Assembly (NCBI RefSeq): GCF_001613265.1
Contig: NZ_BDCA01000011.1
Span: 62,001 to 126,000 of the forward strand
From: Nocardia vermiculata NBRC 100427
Lineage (GTDB): Bacteria; Actinomycetota; Actinomycetes; Mycobacteriales; Mycobacteriaceae
Direction: 5' to 3'
Length of the DNA: 64,000 nt
Shown: positions 38,321 through 46,600 of the stretch, in pieces
Position numbering within the stretch: position 1 is the first letter of the stretch
Layout: each line of letters opens with the position of its first letter
Notes under the pieces: generated by a model
Database searches by the model: none
What the model saw: the letters and a program-made list of their open reading frames with translations, nothing else
Told to the model about the DNA's origin: nothing
Made by a program: the position numbers and the translations under genes

Positions 38321-38943
38321 AACTCGCGCTCACCGAGTTCGTCACACTCGACGGGGTCAGCCAGGGACCGGGCTCACCGACCGAGGACACCACCGACGGC
38401 TTTGATCGCGGCGGCTGGCTGGTGCCCTATCTGGACGAGGTGTTCATCCAGCGCACCTCCGAATGGCTCGATGCCGCCGACGGACTCCTGCTCGGGCGCC
38501 GCACCTACAAGGCGTTCGCACGGGACTGGCCCGCCATCACCGATCCTCGCGACCCGTTCACCGAGCGGATGAACAGCCTGCCGAAATACGTGGTGTCCAA
38601 CACTCTGACAACAGGCAGCTGGAACCCGACGACGGTACTGCGTGGCGACGCGGCCACCGCTGTGGGCGAGCTGAAACACCGGCCTGGCCGTGAATTGCAG
38701 ATCCACGGCAGCTCACGCCTCGGCAATTGTCTACTTGCCGCGGGCCTGGTCGACATCGTCCGACTCGCCGTCGCACCGACCGTGCTGGGCATGGGGCGGC
38801 GACTACTTACCGGCACTGGCCCGAGTACCGGCCTTCGGCTCACCCGCCATGAGGCCACCAGCCTTGGCCTGCTCCTACTCGAATACGAGGTCAGCGGACC
38901 GGCACCACTCGCCGAATTCGACGGCGTCGGCCAGTTCGTCTGA
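38317..38943 (+). CDS. Dihydrofolate reductase family protein (RibD C-terminal type)
   Basis: A protein of 208 residues. The start KLALTEFVTLDGVSQGPG and LLGRRTYKAF are the standard beginning of the YyaP/YwjB-type DHFR-like family, and the C-terminal portion DIVRLAVAPTVLGMGRRL completes it. It probably binds NADPH; the substrate is not known for this subfamily and it is unlikely to be the main folate enzyme. ATG overlaps the preceding stop. Gene trios of ArsR, AHSA1 and DHFR-like proteins recur in actinobacteria, suggesting a common small-molecule stress function. Confidence 0.88.
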   Translation: MKLALTEFVTLDGVSQGPGSPTEDTTDGFDRGGWLVPYLDEVFIQRTSEWLDAADGLLLGRRTYKAFARDWPAITDPRDPFTERMNSLPKYVVSNTLTTGSWNPTTVLRGDAATAVGELKHRPGRELQIHGSSRLGNCLLAAGLVDIVRLAVAPTVLGMGRRLLTGTGPSTGLRLTRHEATSLGLLLLEYEVSGPAPLAEFDGVGQFV

Positions 38944-39275
38944 ACGGCGCCGTCAGACTGTCCGCAGCATCGGTTGCAGATGTGCCGACCGGCCATACGC
39001 CGCAAGCCGATCGATCACCGAGCCGACCGTTTCGGTATGGATGGCGGCACTGTGCCGATGCTGCGGCACATTCGCTCCGACCCACCTGTCGATCATCCGC
39101 ACAACCTCACGGCGCGACGCGTCTACCTCGCGAGTAACACCAGGTTGAGGCTCGATCGACGACTGGACTCACGTGGAGTCGGCCGGTGGCGGCAGAGCCG
39201 ATGAATTCCGGGCAGCGCAGCCGTCCATACAACGGACGTGCACGGCATGGTGTCGTGTCGAGCAGGAGGCTTGTG
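38944..39275. other. Intergenic region, 332 bp
   Basis: No gene is supported here. The only structure I see is GACTC-N5-GAGTC at 39166-39180, about 95 bp before the next start codon, a possible operator. The frame that continues upstream of the next gene has no ribosome site or homology. Confidence 0.5.
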
Positions 39276-39914
39276 GTGGCGAATAGTGTGGCCCGGCAGG
39301 AACTGTGGACGATGGCACACACTGAGCGTGCGGCCTTGGCGGAGGATCTCGCCGGTCTCGATGAAGAGCAATGGGCCGGGCGGTCGTTGTGCGAGCAATG
39401 GACGGTGGAGGAGGTTGTCGCGCACCTCACCGCGGCGGCGAGTATCGGGCCCTGGCGCTGGATGCGCAGTGTATTCGGCGCGCGCTTCGATTTCGATGAG
39501 CACAATGCGCGGCGGCTGGCCGAGCATCGGGGGGCGACTCCGGCGGAAACGCTGGACCGTTTCCGCGCCATCATCACCAGTTCCACCGCCCCGTTCGGGC
39601 ATCCGGCAGCATGGCTCGGTGAGGTGATCGTGCACGCCCAGGACATCCGCCACCCACTGGGCTTGCCCAGCCTCCCTTCGGTCACTGCCGCCACCGAGGT
39701 CGCAGAGTTCTACGCGAGCCGGAACTTCACCGTGAACAGTCGCAGCACGATCGAGGGTCTGCGCGTGGAAGCCACCGATGGGCCGTTTGCCACAGGCGCC
39801 GGCCCACTGGTGAGTGGATCGACCATCGCACTGGTCATGGCGATGGCCGGCCGGGCCGAGTATTGCGCGGAGCTCGAGGGGGCCGGCTCGGCCATGCTGC
39901 GGAGCCGGCTGTGA
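39276..39914 (+). CDS. Maleylpyruvate isomerase-like (TIGR03083) DinB-fold protein
   Basis: A protein of 212 residues from GTG 39276, six bases after AGGAGG. It follows the mycothiol-dependent maleylpyruvate isomerase/TIGR03083 pattern: an N-terminal helix with HTERAALAEDL, CEQWTVEEVVAHL with its metal-type His, the GEVIVHAQDIRHPLG region, and a C-terminal domain ending VMAMAGRAEYC. Members are thought to be metal-binding transferases that use mycothiol, but most have no assigned reaction. Stands alone. Confidence 0.82.
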   Translation: MANSVARQELWTMAHTERAALAEDLAGLDEEQWAGRSLCEQWTVEEVVAHLTAAASIGPWRWMRSVFGARFDFDEHNARRLAEHRGATPAETLDRFRAIITSSTAPFGHPAAWLGEVIVHAQDIRHPLGLPSLPSVTAATEVAEFYASRNFTVNSRSTIEGLRVEATDGPFATGAGPLVSGSTIALVMAMAGRAEYCAELEGAGSAMLRSRL

Positions 39915-39945
39915 ATCCGATGCATGTCGGCCGCGGAGCGTCCGT

Positions 39946-40698
39946 TCAGCCGATCTGATATGCGTTGTCCTGCAGTTGTTTCCATGCCCGATCGATCCAG
40001 GCGTTGAACAGAGATGTAAGGGCGCCGGTGTCGGCGGGACGTATCGACAGGTGCTCGCGGGTTACCTGCTGCAGGTAGCGGCCGTCGCCGGCTACGTCCA
40101 ACCACTGTGCGGTGAACCAGGGTTCGGTGGTCGTGTGCAGCGGTCCGGTGAGCAGTCCGGCTACACCGCCGACCCGGGTGCCGCGGATGCGGCGCTCGTA
40201 TCGTTCGCGGGCCGATCTGCCGTACCCGGCCTGGGTTTGCTGGCGGAGTTCGTCGAGGTGGAAGGTTTCCTTCGGTGCGGTGCCGGGCGGGCAGGTGGGC
40301 AGGATGTGCGCCAGTCTCGGTGCCATCTGCTCGGTGCGGAACAGGCGGCAGCGGATTCGGCCGTGGATGCCGTCGGCGGCGGTCTGGGTGAGCATGACCG
40401 CGTGGTCGTCGTTGCGTGCCGACAGCACGCGGTACTCCCGCGGTTGCCCGTTGCCGAGTGTGGTGGATTCGCCGAGGACTTGAATCCGGAGTCGGCAGGT
40501 GTCGAGGGTGTGGAATGCGAGGCGGATTTGTTCGGCCTCTTCACCCTGGTATCGGGCGCGCACCGCGATGCGGTGGGCGCGGGCTTCGTTCGCGCCCGCG
40601 AACCGGCTGGTGTAGGACAGCGGTCGTGGCAGGCGGTCGCGGGCGTCGCCGAGCCATAACGCGGCGAAATCGTCTGGTTCCCAATTCCATTCGGCCAT
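39946..40698 (-). CDS. EspG family ESX-secretion-associated chaperone
   Basis: A protein of 250 residues resembling EspG, the cytoplasmic chaperone that binds the tip of cognate PE/PPE heterodimers and keeps them soluble for ESX (type VII) export. It has the family opening (WEPDDFAALW), a predicted mixed alpha/beta middle, and a C-terminal helical part. It is the last gene of a cluster read leftward: small helical partner, PPE-like protein, EspG, with 18 bp between the PPE-like stop and its start. No ESX membrane genes (EccB-E) are in the window. Confidence 0.78.
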   Translation of the reverse strand: MAEWNWEPDDFAALWLGDARDRLPRPLSYTSRFAGANEARAHRIAVRARYQGEEAEQIRLAFHTLDTCRLRIQVLGESTTLGNGQPREYRVLSARNDDHAVMLTQTAADGIHGRIRCRLFRTEQMAPRLAHILPTCPPGTAPKETFHLDELRQQTQAGYGRSARERYERRIRGTRVGGVAGLLTGPLHTTTEPWFTAQWLDVAGDGRYLQQVTREHLSIRPADTGALTSLFNAWIDRAWKQLQDNAYQIG

Positions 40699-40716
40699 GC
40701 GTGGTCCTCGTCGGTG

Positions 40717-41901
40717 TTACTTCTGTGGATCGGGGTTGTCGCCGCCGATCACACCGCCGGGGATTGTGCGCGGCGCGGAACCGAGCAATTCTTCGGTGTT
40801 CTCCATGGTGCGAAGCCATTCCGGGATTTCGTGCTTCTTCTCGTCTTCCTCGGACTTGCCTCTACCCATGCCGCCCATACCGGGCATCCCCATGCCTGGC
40901 CTGCCGTTGGCGCCGGCCTGAGCCGCCGCGGCCGGAACACCACCGGCACCGGCCGCCGGTGCGCCGGGGACGCTACGACCGGGCCCTGCGGAACCACCGC
41001 CGAGACCGCTTCCCGGAAGGCCACCACCTGGTAGGCCACCGAGGCCACCGCCCGGATAGGAGCCGGGGCCGAGGCCGGCGGCGCGGGTCGGCGCGGAACT
41101 CGGGTCGACGCCCGCGTGGGCGGTCGGGGTTCCCGGACTGCTCGTGCCCGCGGGCGATGTGGCCGTGGGAGTCGTCGACGCCGGATCCGTGCCGGTCGGA
41201 TCTGTGTCGGCCGGTTCCTCATCGGCAGGGGTTTTCGGCGTGCCCGGGTCTGTGCCACCATCGGTGCCCGGATCGACACTCCCAGGCTGGGGGCCACCGG
41301 AATTGCTGTTGTCGATACCCGGGGTGCCGCCCTTGTTCGGGTCCAGGGTGAAGAGAGGATCGGTCGGGCTCACCGGCCGAGGCAGCACCGGAATCGCCTT
41401 GTCCGCCGCCGTGAAGTCGGCGACGTAATATTTCTTCATCGCGTCGCGCGCGTCATCACGAGCCTGGTCGATTTTGTCCTTGGCTCGCGGTCCCTCCCAG
41501 ATCCCGATATCCCAACTCTTCGGGTTGATAGCCCACGCCGACTCTTTCGGTTCCGCGACATTGGTTTTCGTGTTGATGATGCCGGTGACCGTCGTCGATA
41601 CCTGCGCCGCCAGACCTTTCAACGCCGGAGCGAAGTCCAACGCCCGCTGCGCGTAGTTGTTGATGGCCTGCCGTGACGCTTCGGCCGCGGCACCATCCCA
41701 GGCCGACGCACTGGAACGGCGGATACGCGCGGCGAACTCCTGGACGTTCACCTCCCAGTCGGCGCCCATACGTACATACTTACCGGCAGCATTGAACGCG
41801 TCGGTGGTATCCTGCGGATGAAATGCCCGGTAGATGGCCCAATGCTCGAGCGAATCGGGATGTTCCGGATTGGCGATCCGCGGATCCTCTGTGCCACTCA
41901 A
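40717..41901 (-). CDS. PPE-like ESX substrate with long Pro/Gly-rich tail
   Basis: A protein of 394 residues. The first 180 residues are a helical PPE/WXG100-like domain with SAWDGAAAEASRQ as the WxG-type turn and a YYVAD sequence fitting the YxxxD/E secretion signal. Residues 190-345 are low-complexity Pro/Gly/Thr. A conserved charged C-terminus (EEDEKKHEIPEWL, then SAPRTIPGGVIGGD) resembles the terminal motif of nocardial and mycobacterial PPE-like proteins. Its ATG overlaps the end of the upstream gene by four bases, as PE-PPE pairs often do. Probably exported by an ESX system encoded elsewhere. Confidence 0.8.
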   Translation of the reverse strand: MSGTEDPRIANPEHPDSLEHWAIYRAFHPQDTTDAFNAAGKYVRMGADWEVNVQEFAARIRRSSASAWDGAAAEASRQAINNYAQRALDFAPALKGLAAQVSTTVTGIINTKTNVAEPKESAWAINPKSWDIGIWEGPRAKDKIDQARDDARDAMKKYYVADFTAADKAIPVLPRPVSPTDPLFTLDPNKGGTPGIDNSNSGGPQPGSVDPGTDGGTDPGTPKTPADEEPADTDPTGTDPASTTPTATSPAGTSSPGTPTAHAGVDPSSAPTRAAGLGPGSYPGGGLGGLPGGGLPGSGLGGGSAGPGRSVPGAPAAGAGGVPAAAAQAGANGRPGMGMPGMGGMGRGKSEEDEKKHEIPEWLRTMENTEELLGSAPRTIPGGVIGGDNPDPQK

Positions 41902-42404
41902 TATGTTTTTCCGTTCGGGAGCATGTACGGGCCTGCGACGTGCGTGGTGGAGGAGATCCCGCTCGGAGGCGGATTGGCGGAGATCTCGTTGTAATGGGCG
42001 GCGAATTCTTGATCGGTATCGATCAGCTTCTGAGCGATCGTGTGGTGCAGGATTTGGATATCGTCGATGATTTGATAGTGCTCTTCGAGGATGTCGTGAA
42101 CATTATTATCCGACCCTTTCCCGGAGTCGCCCTTCGCCGCCTTCGAGCGAAACCAGTCGACCATCACCTTCGCAGAGGGAAGAATGTCCTGGTCCTCGCC
42201 CAGTCCCCAATGCTTTTGAGCAGCAAGATCCTTCGCTATCCGCTGCTGGTCTTGAATGAAGTCTTTGAACGCTTGACAGTCGCGGTCGATGTAGAAGAAC
42301 TCTTCGGCGTTGAGCCGCACATTGCTATTAAAGTTTACGGTTAGCCGACCTTCCTGCGCCTCGGAAATCAGAGACTCCAGTGGCCGAGGTGTATCGGGTG
42401 CCAT
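41898..42404 (-). CDS. Helical partner protein of the PPE-like gene (PE-like position)
   Basis: A 168-residue, mostly alpha-helical, acidic protein. It has no signal peptide or membrane segment and no PE signature, but its place just upstream of the PPE-like gene with a 4-bp ATGA overlap is where a PE-type partner would be. The central part (KVMVDWFRSKAAKGD to HYQIIDDIQILHHTI) could form a helical hairpin. Family not recognised; the partner role is inferred from position only. Confidence 0.7.
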   Translation of the reverse strand: MAPDTPRPLESLISEAQEGRLTVNFNSNVRLNAEEFFYIDRDCQAFKDFIQDQQRIAKDLAAQKHWGLGEDQDILPSAKVMVDWFRSKAAKGDSGKGSDNNVHDILEEHYQIIDDIQILHHTIAQKLIDTDQEFAAHYNEISANPPPSGISSTTHVAGPYMLPNGKTY

Positions 42405-42457
42405 GACCTCCCCCTACTTCTTCGGATCCAACGCTTCCTCCGAGTGACTCCTAGCTG

Positions 42458-43030
42458 TCAGGCCGAGGCCGGGATCACCGACACGACCTTGTCTGCCAGC
42501 CGTTTCGCTATCTCGCAGGAATCTGTATCACCGGTCTTCCGACGGGATGCGGGATTGTCGATCGAAAACTGCAGGCTGCCACCTTTGAGTTCAAGGTTGA
42601 GCAGGCAGTCGTGCTGGATATCAGTGGCCTCGCTGTCGTGATACGTCACTGCCGCCCGCCCACCGATGGTGAGCTCCTCAGCGATCTTCCATTCGGCATT
42701 CTCTCGGATCATCGGCAAGGTGATGTTCGTGGTTCGAATGGATGTCGCGTAGCCGTCGGACTGCACCCAACCGCAGCCACGCCACTGTGTCCCCGCATTC
42801 CCGTCGGAATCAGCTTTGTTCTGGCCATGCAGTTCTTCGGAGTCCAGAATCGGCTGCATCGCGCCGGAGCAGGGATCGAAGGCGGTCGGTGCTGGTGGAA
42901 GCATGGTCGATGTCGCGGTATCCGCACTCGCCGATGGATCCCCATCGGTATCGGACCCACACCCCGCCAGCACCAAACCCGCTGCCGCCGTGCCTGCCAG
43001 TACTCGGCTGATACGCCCCCAACGACTCAC
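42458..43030 (-). CDS. DUF3558 lipoprotein
   Basis: A protein of 190 residues from GTG 43030, after GGAGG. It has a lipoprotein signal peptide with lipobox GLVLAGC (Cys about residue 21) and then a Thr/Ser/Pro linker. The DUF3558 domain follows, with FDPCSGAMQPIL and RGCGWV and further Cys (DCLLNLEL, SCEIAK) likely to form disulfides. DUF3558 lipoproteins are surface-anchored and widespread in Nocardia and Mycobacterium; function unknown. It lies 53 bp upstream of the PE-position/PPE-like/EspG genes on the same strand and may be cotranscribed with them. Confidence 0.88.
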   Translation of the reverse strand: MSRWGRISRVLAGTAAAGLVLAGCGSDTDGDPSASADTATSTMLPPAPTAFDPCSGAMQPILDSEELHGQNKADSDGNAGTQWRGCGWVQSDGYATSIRTTNITLPMIRENAEWKIAEELTIGGRAAVTYHDSEATDIQHDCLLNLELKGGSLQFSIDNPASRRKTGDTDSCEIAKRLADKVVSVIPASA

Positions 43031-43310
43031 GCGGACCTCCACCCCCGGTCCGCCTCGGTCATCATGATCGGGGCCCGGACCGGTCCTCGCCCCCAATGAA
43101 ACTCGAGATGACGATACCGACGTGGCGGCGCCGTCCGCAAGAACGTGACACGGCGCTCATCTCGCACAATGCCTTGTTCAACCCGACTGCCGGGGCCGCC
43201 GCACGGTCGGGTGACGGTTCCCACCCGTCGCACGAACGACCTGGTAGTCCCCCAGCGCCCGCTCTGGGAAGCGCTAGGGAGGCCGAACGCCGGAGGTTAC
43301 CGAGTCACCG

Positions 43311-43670
43311 TCAGCACCGAGTGAACTGACCGTCCGCGACGCCCTTGGTGAACGCATCCCACTCGTCTGAGTCATAGGTCAGACGAGTCGTTCCGGAACT
43401 GACGACAGCGCCGCCGTCGCTATGCACTGTCACCGAGACGTCTACTCCGGCCGCACCGGTAGTACGCGACAACGCGAGATCCAGAAGTGTCGACCACTCG
43501 GTGGCAGGCATGGTGATGATCGGCTGTTCCGCCTCGGGGCCAAGGTACTTGCTGTCACGCACTTGGATCAGCTCGCCGACGGATCGGACCTCCACACAAC
43601 TGTTGGCATCCTTGCTGAACGTGGACTTGAACCATGAAGTTTCGGACAAGTCAGTGCTGTTCACGCTCAC
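43311..43670 (-). CDS. DUF397-domain protein, copy 1
   Basis: A protein of 119 residues. The DUF397 opening WFKSTFSKDANSCVEV and VRDSKYLGPEAEQPII is clear, and the end is DEWDAFTKGVADGQF. Between them lies an insert of about 50 residues not found in ordinary 60-residue DUF397 proteins. DUF397 proteins are small partners of XRE regulators in actinobacteria (Scr1/Scr2, BldB-like contexts). It is a close paralogue of the next gene and shares DNA identity running past the stop codon. Confidence 0.88.
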   Translation of the reverse strand: MSVNSTDLSETSWFKSTFSKDANSCVEVRSVGELIQVRDSKYLGPEAEQPIITMPATEWSTLLDLALSRTTGAAGVDVSVTVHSDGGAVVSSGTTRLTYDSDEWDAFTKGVADGQFTRC

Positions 43671-43710
43671 ACCCCTCCATCGCTAGGCGACCAACTGTAC
43701 CGAGTCACCG

Positions 43711-44046
43711 TCAGCACCGAGTGAACTGACCGTCCGCCACGCCCTTGGTGAACGCATCCCACTCGTCCGAGTCATAACTCAGGCGAGTCGTCCCAGCGGC
43801 GATGACACCACCGCCGTCACCATTCACAGTCACCCAGACATCCGCCCCGGCTACACCCGACGTACGCGACAACACGAGATCCAGAAGTGTCGACCAATCG
43901 GCAGCAGGAACGGTGATGATCGGCTGTTCCGATTCAGGACCGGAGTACTTACTGTCGCGGATGAGCACTGCCTCATGCCGGTTGGCGACCTCTACGCACG
44001 TCTTGTCTGCGCCGCTGAAACTCGATTTGAACCAGGTGGTGCTCAT
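43711..44046 (-). CDS. DUF397-domain protein, copy 2
   Basis: A protein of 111 residues, the near-duplicate of copy 1, with the same insert and the same last 19 residues. It begins WFKSSFSGADKTCVEV and contains IRDSKYSGPESEQPII. Its start lies 4 bp after the stop of the XRE gene, so it is the cotranscribed partner of that regulator; copy 1 follows 40 bp later. The pair probably arose by tandem duplication. Expected role: modulating the XRE protein, as described for other XRE-DUF397 pairs. Confidence 0.9.
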   Translation of the reverse strand: MSTTWFKSSFSGADKTCVEVANRHEAVLIRDSKYSGPESEQPIITVPAADWSTLLDLVLSRTSGVAGADVWVTVNGDGGGVIAAGTTRLSYDSDEWDAFTKGVADGQFTRC

Positions 44047-44050
44047 GTTG

Positions 44051-44917
44051 TCAGAGTAATCGCCCCGCGATCCGGTCGATCAGCGCCGCTGAGGCGTCTC
44101 GATCCAAGGCGATCGACCACACTCGCGAGTACAGGTAGTCCAGGGCATCGACTTGCCGCTGGTCTGAGCTGAGTTGGCCATGGATCGCCGTTTCGAGCCA
44201 CCCCACCGCAGGTAGTCGGGAATTGTCGAACTCCAGCAGGTGAAATGTCGCCGCGTTGAGGCCGGCCATCGATCCTTGGGCATCGAAAGGCACCACCCGT
44301 AGGTCCAGGTTCGCCGGGTGCCGCTCGATCATGTGAAGAAGATGTTGCAACTGCGCTTGTTGTACGGCCGGGCCACCGACTTCTTGCATCAGGGCTGCCT
44401 GGCCAACGATAACCGAGAACTCGAGCGCGTCAGCCCCCTCGAGGCGACGCTGACGCTGCAGGCGAGCACGAACACGCTGGTTGGCTTCGGTCGGACGACC
44501 GGTCGCGCCCACAGACGAAACCAGAGCTCGCACATAGTCTTCCGTCTGAAGCAAGCCCGGGACGACACCGTTGTCGACACTGCGGATACGGCAAGCACCA
44601 TCTTCGAGCCCGTAGAACCTGCTCTGTTCGTCGTCGAACAACGCCGAGTACTCGTCCCACCACCCCTTCCCCTTCGCCAGCTCGCGGAGCGCCATCAGTT
44701 CGCGCTGTTCGTCGGGTTCGAACTCGAGCAGATCCAGCAACGGCCGCAACTTCTCCTCGGTCAACACCCCTTGGAAGTGCGTGACCTGGGACCAGTACGC
44801 GGCACTGATCCCAAGCGCCCTCTGAATCTTCGTTGCTGTCACGCCAAGAGTCTTGCTCTGCTCCCGAATGCGCAGCATGAGTTCCCATCCCGCCACCGTG
44901 GGCGATGTACGGCTCAT
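44051..44917 (-). CDS. XRE/Scr1-type DNA-binding protein (DUF5753 domain)
   Basis: A protein of 288 residues. The N-terminal XRE helix-turn-helix spans about residues 14-60 (LMLRIREQSKTLGVTATKIQ, then GISAAYWSQ). The DUF5753 domain follows, with FYGLEDGACRIRS, the VVPGLLQTEDYVRAL signature and FHLLEFDNSRLP. I place the start at ATG 44917 (MSRTSPT); the open frame runs 38 codons upstream without homology. It leads an operon with the two DUF397 genes. Such modules control development or secondary metabolism in Streptomyces; the target here is unknown. Confidence 0.92.
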   Translation of the reverse strand: MSRTSPTVAGWELMLRIREQSKTLGVTATKIQRALGISAAYWSQVTHFQGVLTEEKLRPLLDLLEFEPDEQRELMALRELAKGKGWWDEYSALFDDEQSRFYGLEDGACRIRSVDNGVVPGLLQTEDYVRALVSSVGATGRPTEANQRVRARLQRQRRLEGADALEFSVIVGQAALMQEVGGPAVQQAQLQHLLHMIERHPANLDLRVVPFDAQGSMAGLNAATFHLLEFDNSRLPAVGWLETAIHGQLSSDQRQVDALDYLYSRVWSIALDRDASAALIDRIAGRLL

Positions 44918-45388
44918 CCCATCCCTTCCCGCCTCATCCGATACGTCAAAGATAACACCTACTTGCAGACTGAATTTAAGTAACGTACGGTTTCGGGTGT
45001 TCGGGGTCACAGTCTTCCAAGTTCGATCCATACCGGTGGGAGTGGGTTGCGGTGGCAGTGCAGATCATTTCGACCTCTTCGAAGTGGCGATGGAACACCT
45101 CAAGATGCGAGGCCGGCTTGCCGGGCCCGTGGGCTGCACCGCCCCTACCTGGGCACAGGTTATCCAAGCACCATCCGCCGCGTTGCTTTACACCGAAATA
45201 GCCAGCCACCCAACACGTTTGGCGCCATAAATGGGATCACGCCAGGCCAAACCCTTCGGGTTCGCGATGAGCCACTACTGGTCCGAAATACCCAATAGCC
45301 CAACCAGTCCGGACGACGGCCGACACCGAACCGACAGCTCGGCACGGATTCCCGCCAACGGTGCGGGAAACAAACAGAGGGGACTCTC
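44918..45388. other. Intergenic region, 471 bp
   Basis: No gene is firmly supported. A minus-strand frame of 77 codons (44976-45209) has no ribosome site I can see and no recognisable family. The segment before the XRE gene (about 44940-44990) is AT-rich and probably holds its promoter. The right end holds the promoter and GAGGGG ribosome site of the next small gene. Confidence 0.5.
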
Positions 45389-45499
45389 ATGACCAGTTGT
45401 GATTGGTGCCTGCTGCTTCTGATCTGCAATCTGACCGGGCTTACGTTGGCGCTGCTCCGGCTGCCGCTCAATGGCGAGCGGCGCCGGGACCGGCGATGA
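45389..45499 (+). CDS. Tiny membrane protein (36 aa), coupled to next gene
   Basis: The ATG follows AGAGGGG by six bases. The product has 36 residues: a short head with two Cys (TSCDWC), one hydrophobic helix of about 18 residues (LLLLICNLTGLTLALLRL), and a basic tail rich in Arg. Its stop overlaps the next ATG (ATGA). The ribosome site, coupling and single-helix design argue that it is real despite its length. Function unknown. Confidence 0.65.
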   Translation: MTSCDWCLLLLICNLTGLTLALLRLPLNGERRRDRR

Positions 45500-45798
45500 G
45501 GGGCGATCGCCCGATTGCGCTGGGCTTTACCCATCCGGATGCGGATGTGTCGGAGTGGGATCTCGCGCAACTGCGGCGACTGGCACGGCACCTCGGGTAC
45601 AGGCTGGTGTGGCCGCCGGAGACGAGCCGGATACCGCTCGTCGACCAGGTCCGCGCGACCGGAGCCGAGGCCGTGATCGCACCGTCGACCGACCACATCG
45701 GGCCCGTCACCCTGCAAGCGGTGATGTGCGTTGCCGACGTCGAAACCGTCCGACCACGACTGTCCTTCGCTCGCTGGGCGAACGGAACTCGACCCTGA
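45496..45798 (+). CDS. Small resolvase-fold-like protein, function unknown
   Basis: A protein of 100 residues. It opens PIALGFTHPDADVSEWDLAQ and continues ARHLGYRLVWPP and VRATGAEAVIAPSTDHIG, a layout like the N-terminal half of serine recombinases. It lacks the catalytic Ser-Arg set and has no DNA-binding domain. Similar short proteins recur in nocardial genomes beside tiny membrane genes. It is translationally coupled to the 36-residue gene. The fold suggestion is inference from pattern; any recombinase activity is unlikely. Confidence 0.7.
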   Translation: MRGDRPIALGFTHPDADVSEWDLAQLRRLARHLGYRLVWPPETSRIPLVDQVRATGAEAVIAPSTDHIGPVTLQAVMCVADVETVRPRLSFARWANGTRP

Positions 45799-45872
45799 AC
45801 TTTCCAGTACACCGACGGCCACATCGGCCGGTCGGAGCGAATTCGTTCTCGTCCACCATGAATCGAGGTTCG

Positions 45873-46325
45873 ATGAGTGTGTCCCGTCCGGTCGACAGCG
45901 ATATGAACGCTGTATTCAACTACTACCGAAAGCACCGTGGCCTGCCCGTATCAATCGATCCTTGCTCGGGTCAGTTGGTCGTGAAAACTGGTGCCATAGC
46001 GGCGATTACCATGCCCGACACGCTCGGCGAGCGGGTGTCGACTTCCCTGAGTGCGGTAGGTACCGAAGCCGGGCCGATCATTCTGCATATCCGCAGTCGG
46101 CGGTGGACGTTCCTGCTGGAGCCGGACATCGCGTTCGAGGACTATGCACTGTACGCCGAGATGTATTGCCGTTCAGTCACTGTCGCACCGCTCGGAGCCA
46201 GTGTGGCACTGCCCTTTCCGAATGATCCGGGCGACAGATATCGCCGCTGGAAGCAACTGCCGCTGGGGAGCTTCCGTCCATCCGCCGCACTGGTGCTCGA
46301 GCACGTCCGGAACGAGGTGGTCTGA
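45873..46325 (+). CDS. Conserved nocardial hypothetical protein
   Basis: A protein of 150 residues from ATG 45873, with GAGG upstream; ATG 45858 and ATG 45903 are alternatives. Visible features: FNYYRKHRGLPVSIDP near the start, a central GAIAAITMPDTLGERV, the strand SRRWTFLLEPD, and a Pro-rich end (LPLGSFRPSAALVLEHV). I know similar proteins as a recurrent actinobacterial family of unknown function, sometimes misnamed RNA polymerase beta subunit in databases. It belongs to the string of small genes at 45.4-47.2 kb and ends 2 bp before the next start. Confidence 0.75.
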   Translation: MSVSRPVDSDMNAVFNYYRKHRGLPVSIDPCSGQLVVKTGAIAAITMPDTLGERVSTSLSAVGTEAGPIILHIRSRRWTFLLEPDIAFEDYALYAEMYCRSVTVAPLGASVALPFPNDPGDRYRRWKQLPLGSFRPSAALVLEHVRNEVV

Positions 46326-46327
46326 CC

Positions 46328-46600
46328 ATGTTCGCGATCGTGACTGCACTGATGGGGGCCGTCTGCTGCGTATTCATCGGCATTGGATGCTGGTGGCCAC
46401 CGCGTGAGCCGGGATTGACCGTTGCCGGTGTCCAACGCCGACTAGCATTCGAAAGTTACTGCCGCCGACTCGAATCCCAATGGCCCGCACGCACCGGCGC
46501 CGAATCCGACCACGACCTGGTCCTGACCCGGCTGCACACGATGGCCGCCACCGACGCTCAGCGGGCACAGGGATACCGGCACAATGCCATTCACCGCTGA
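46328..46600 (+). CDS. Small membrane-anchored protein (90 aa)
   Basis: The ATG follows the preceding stop by 2 bp, with GAGG a few bases upstream. An N-terminal hydrophobic segment (about residues 2-23, with two adjacent Cys) is followed by a soluble, helical, Arg-rich domain. It overlaps the hydrolase gene by 17 bp. Function unknown; the single-pass topology with cytoplasmic or external tail cannot be decided. Confidence 0.7.
   Translation: MFAIVTALMGAVCCVFIGIGCWWPPREPGLTVAGVQRRLAFESYCRRLESQWPARTGAESDHDLVLTRLHTMAATDAQRAQGYRHNAIHR

Noticed and set aside
43298..44046. The DUF397 pair as an assembly duplication.
   Set aside because: The 5' halves differ at many positions and in length, so both copies are real, diverged genes.
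44976..45209. A 77-codon minus-strand frame.
   Set aside because: No ribosome site, no recognisable family and atypical composition. Kept only as a note on the intergenic region.
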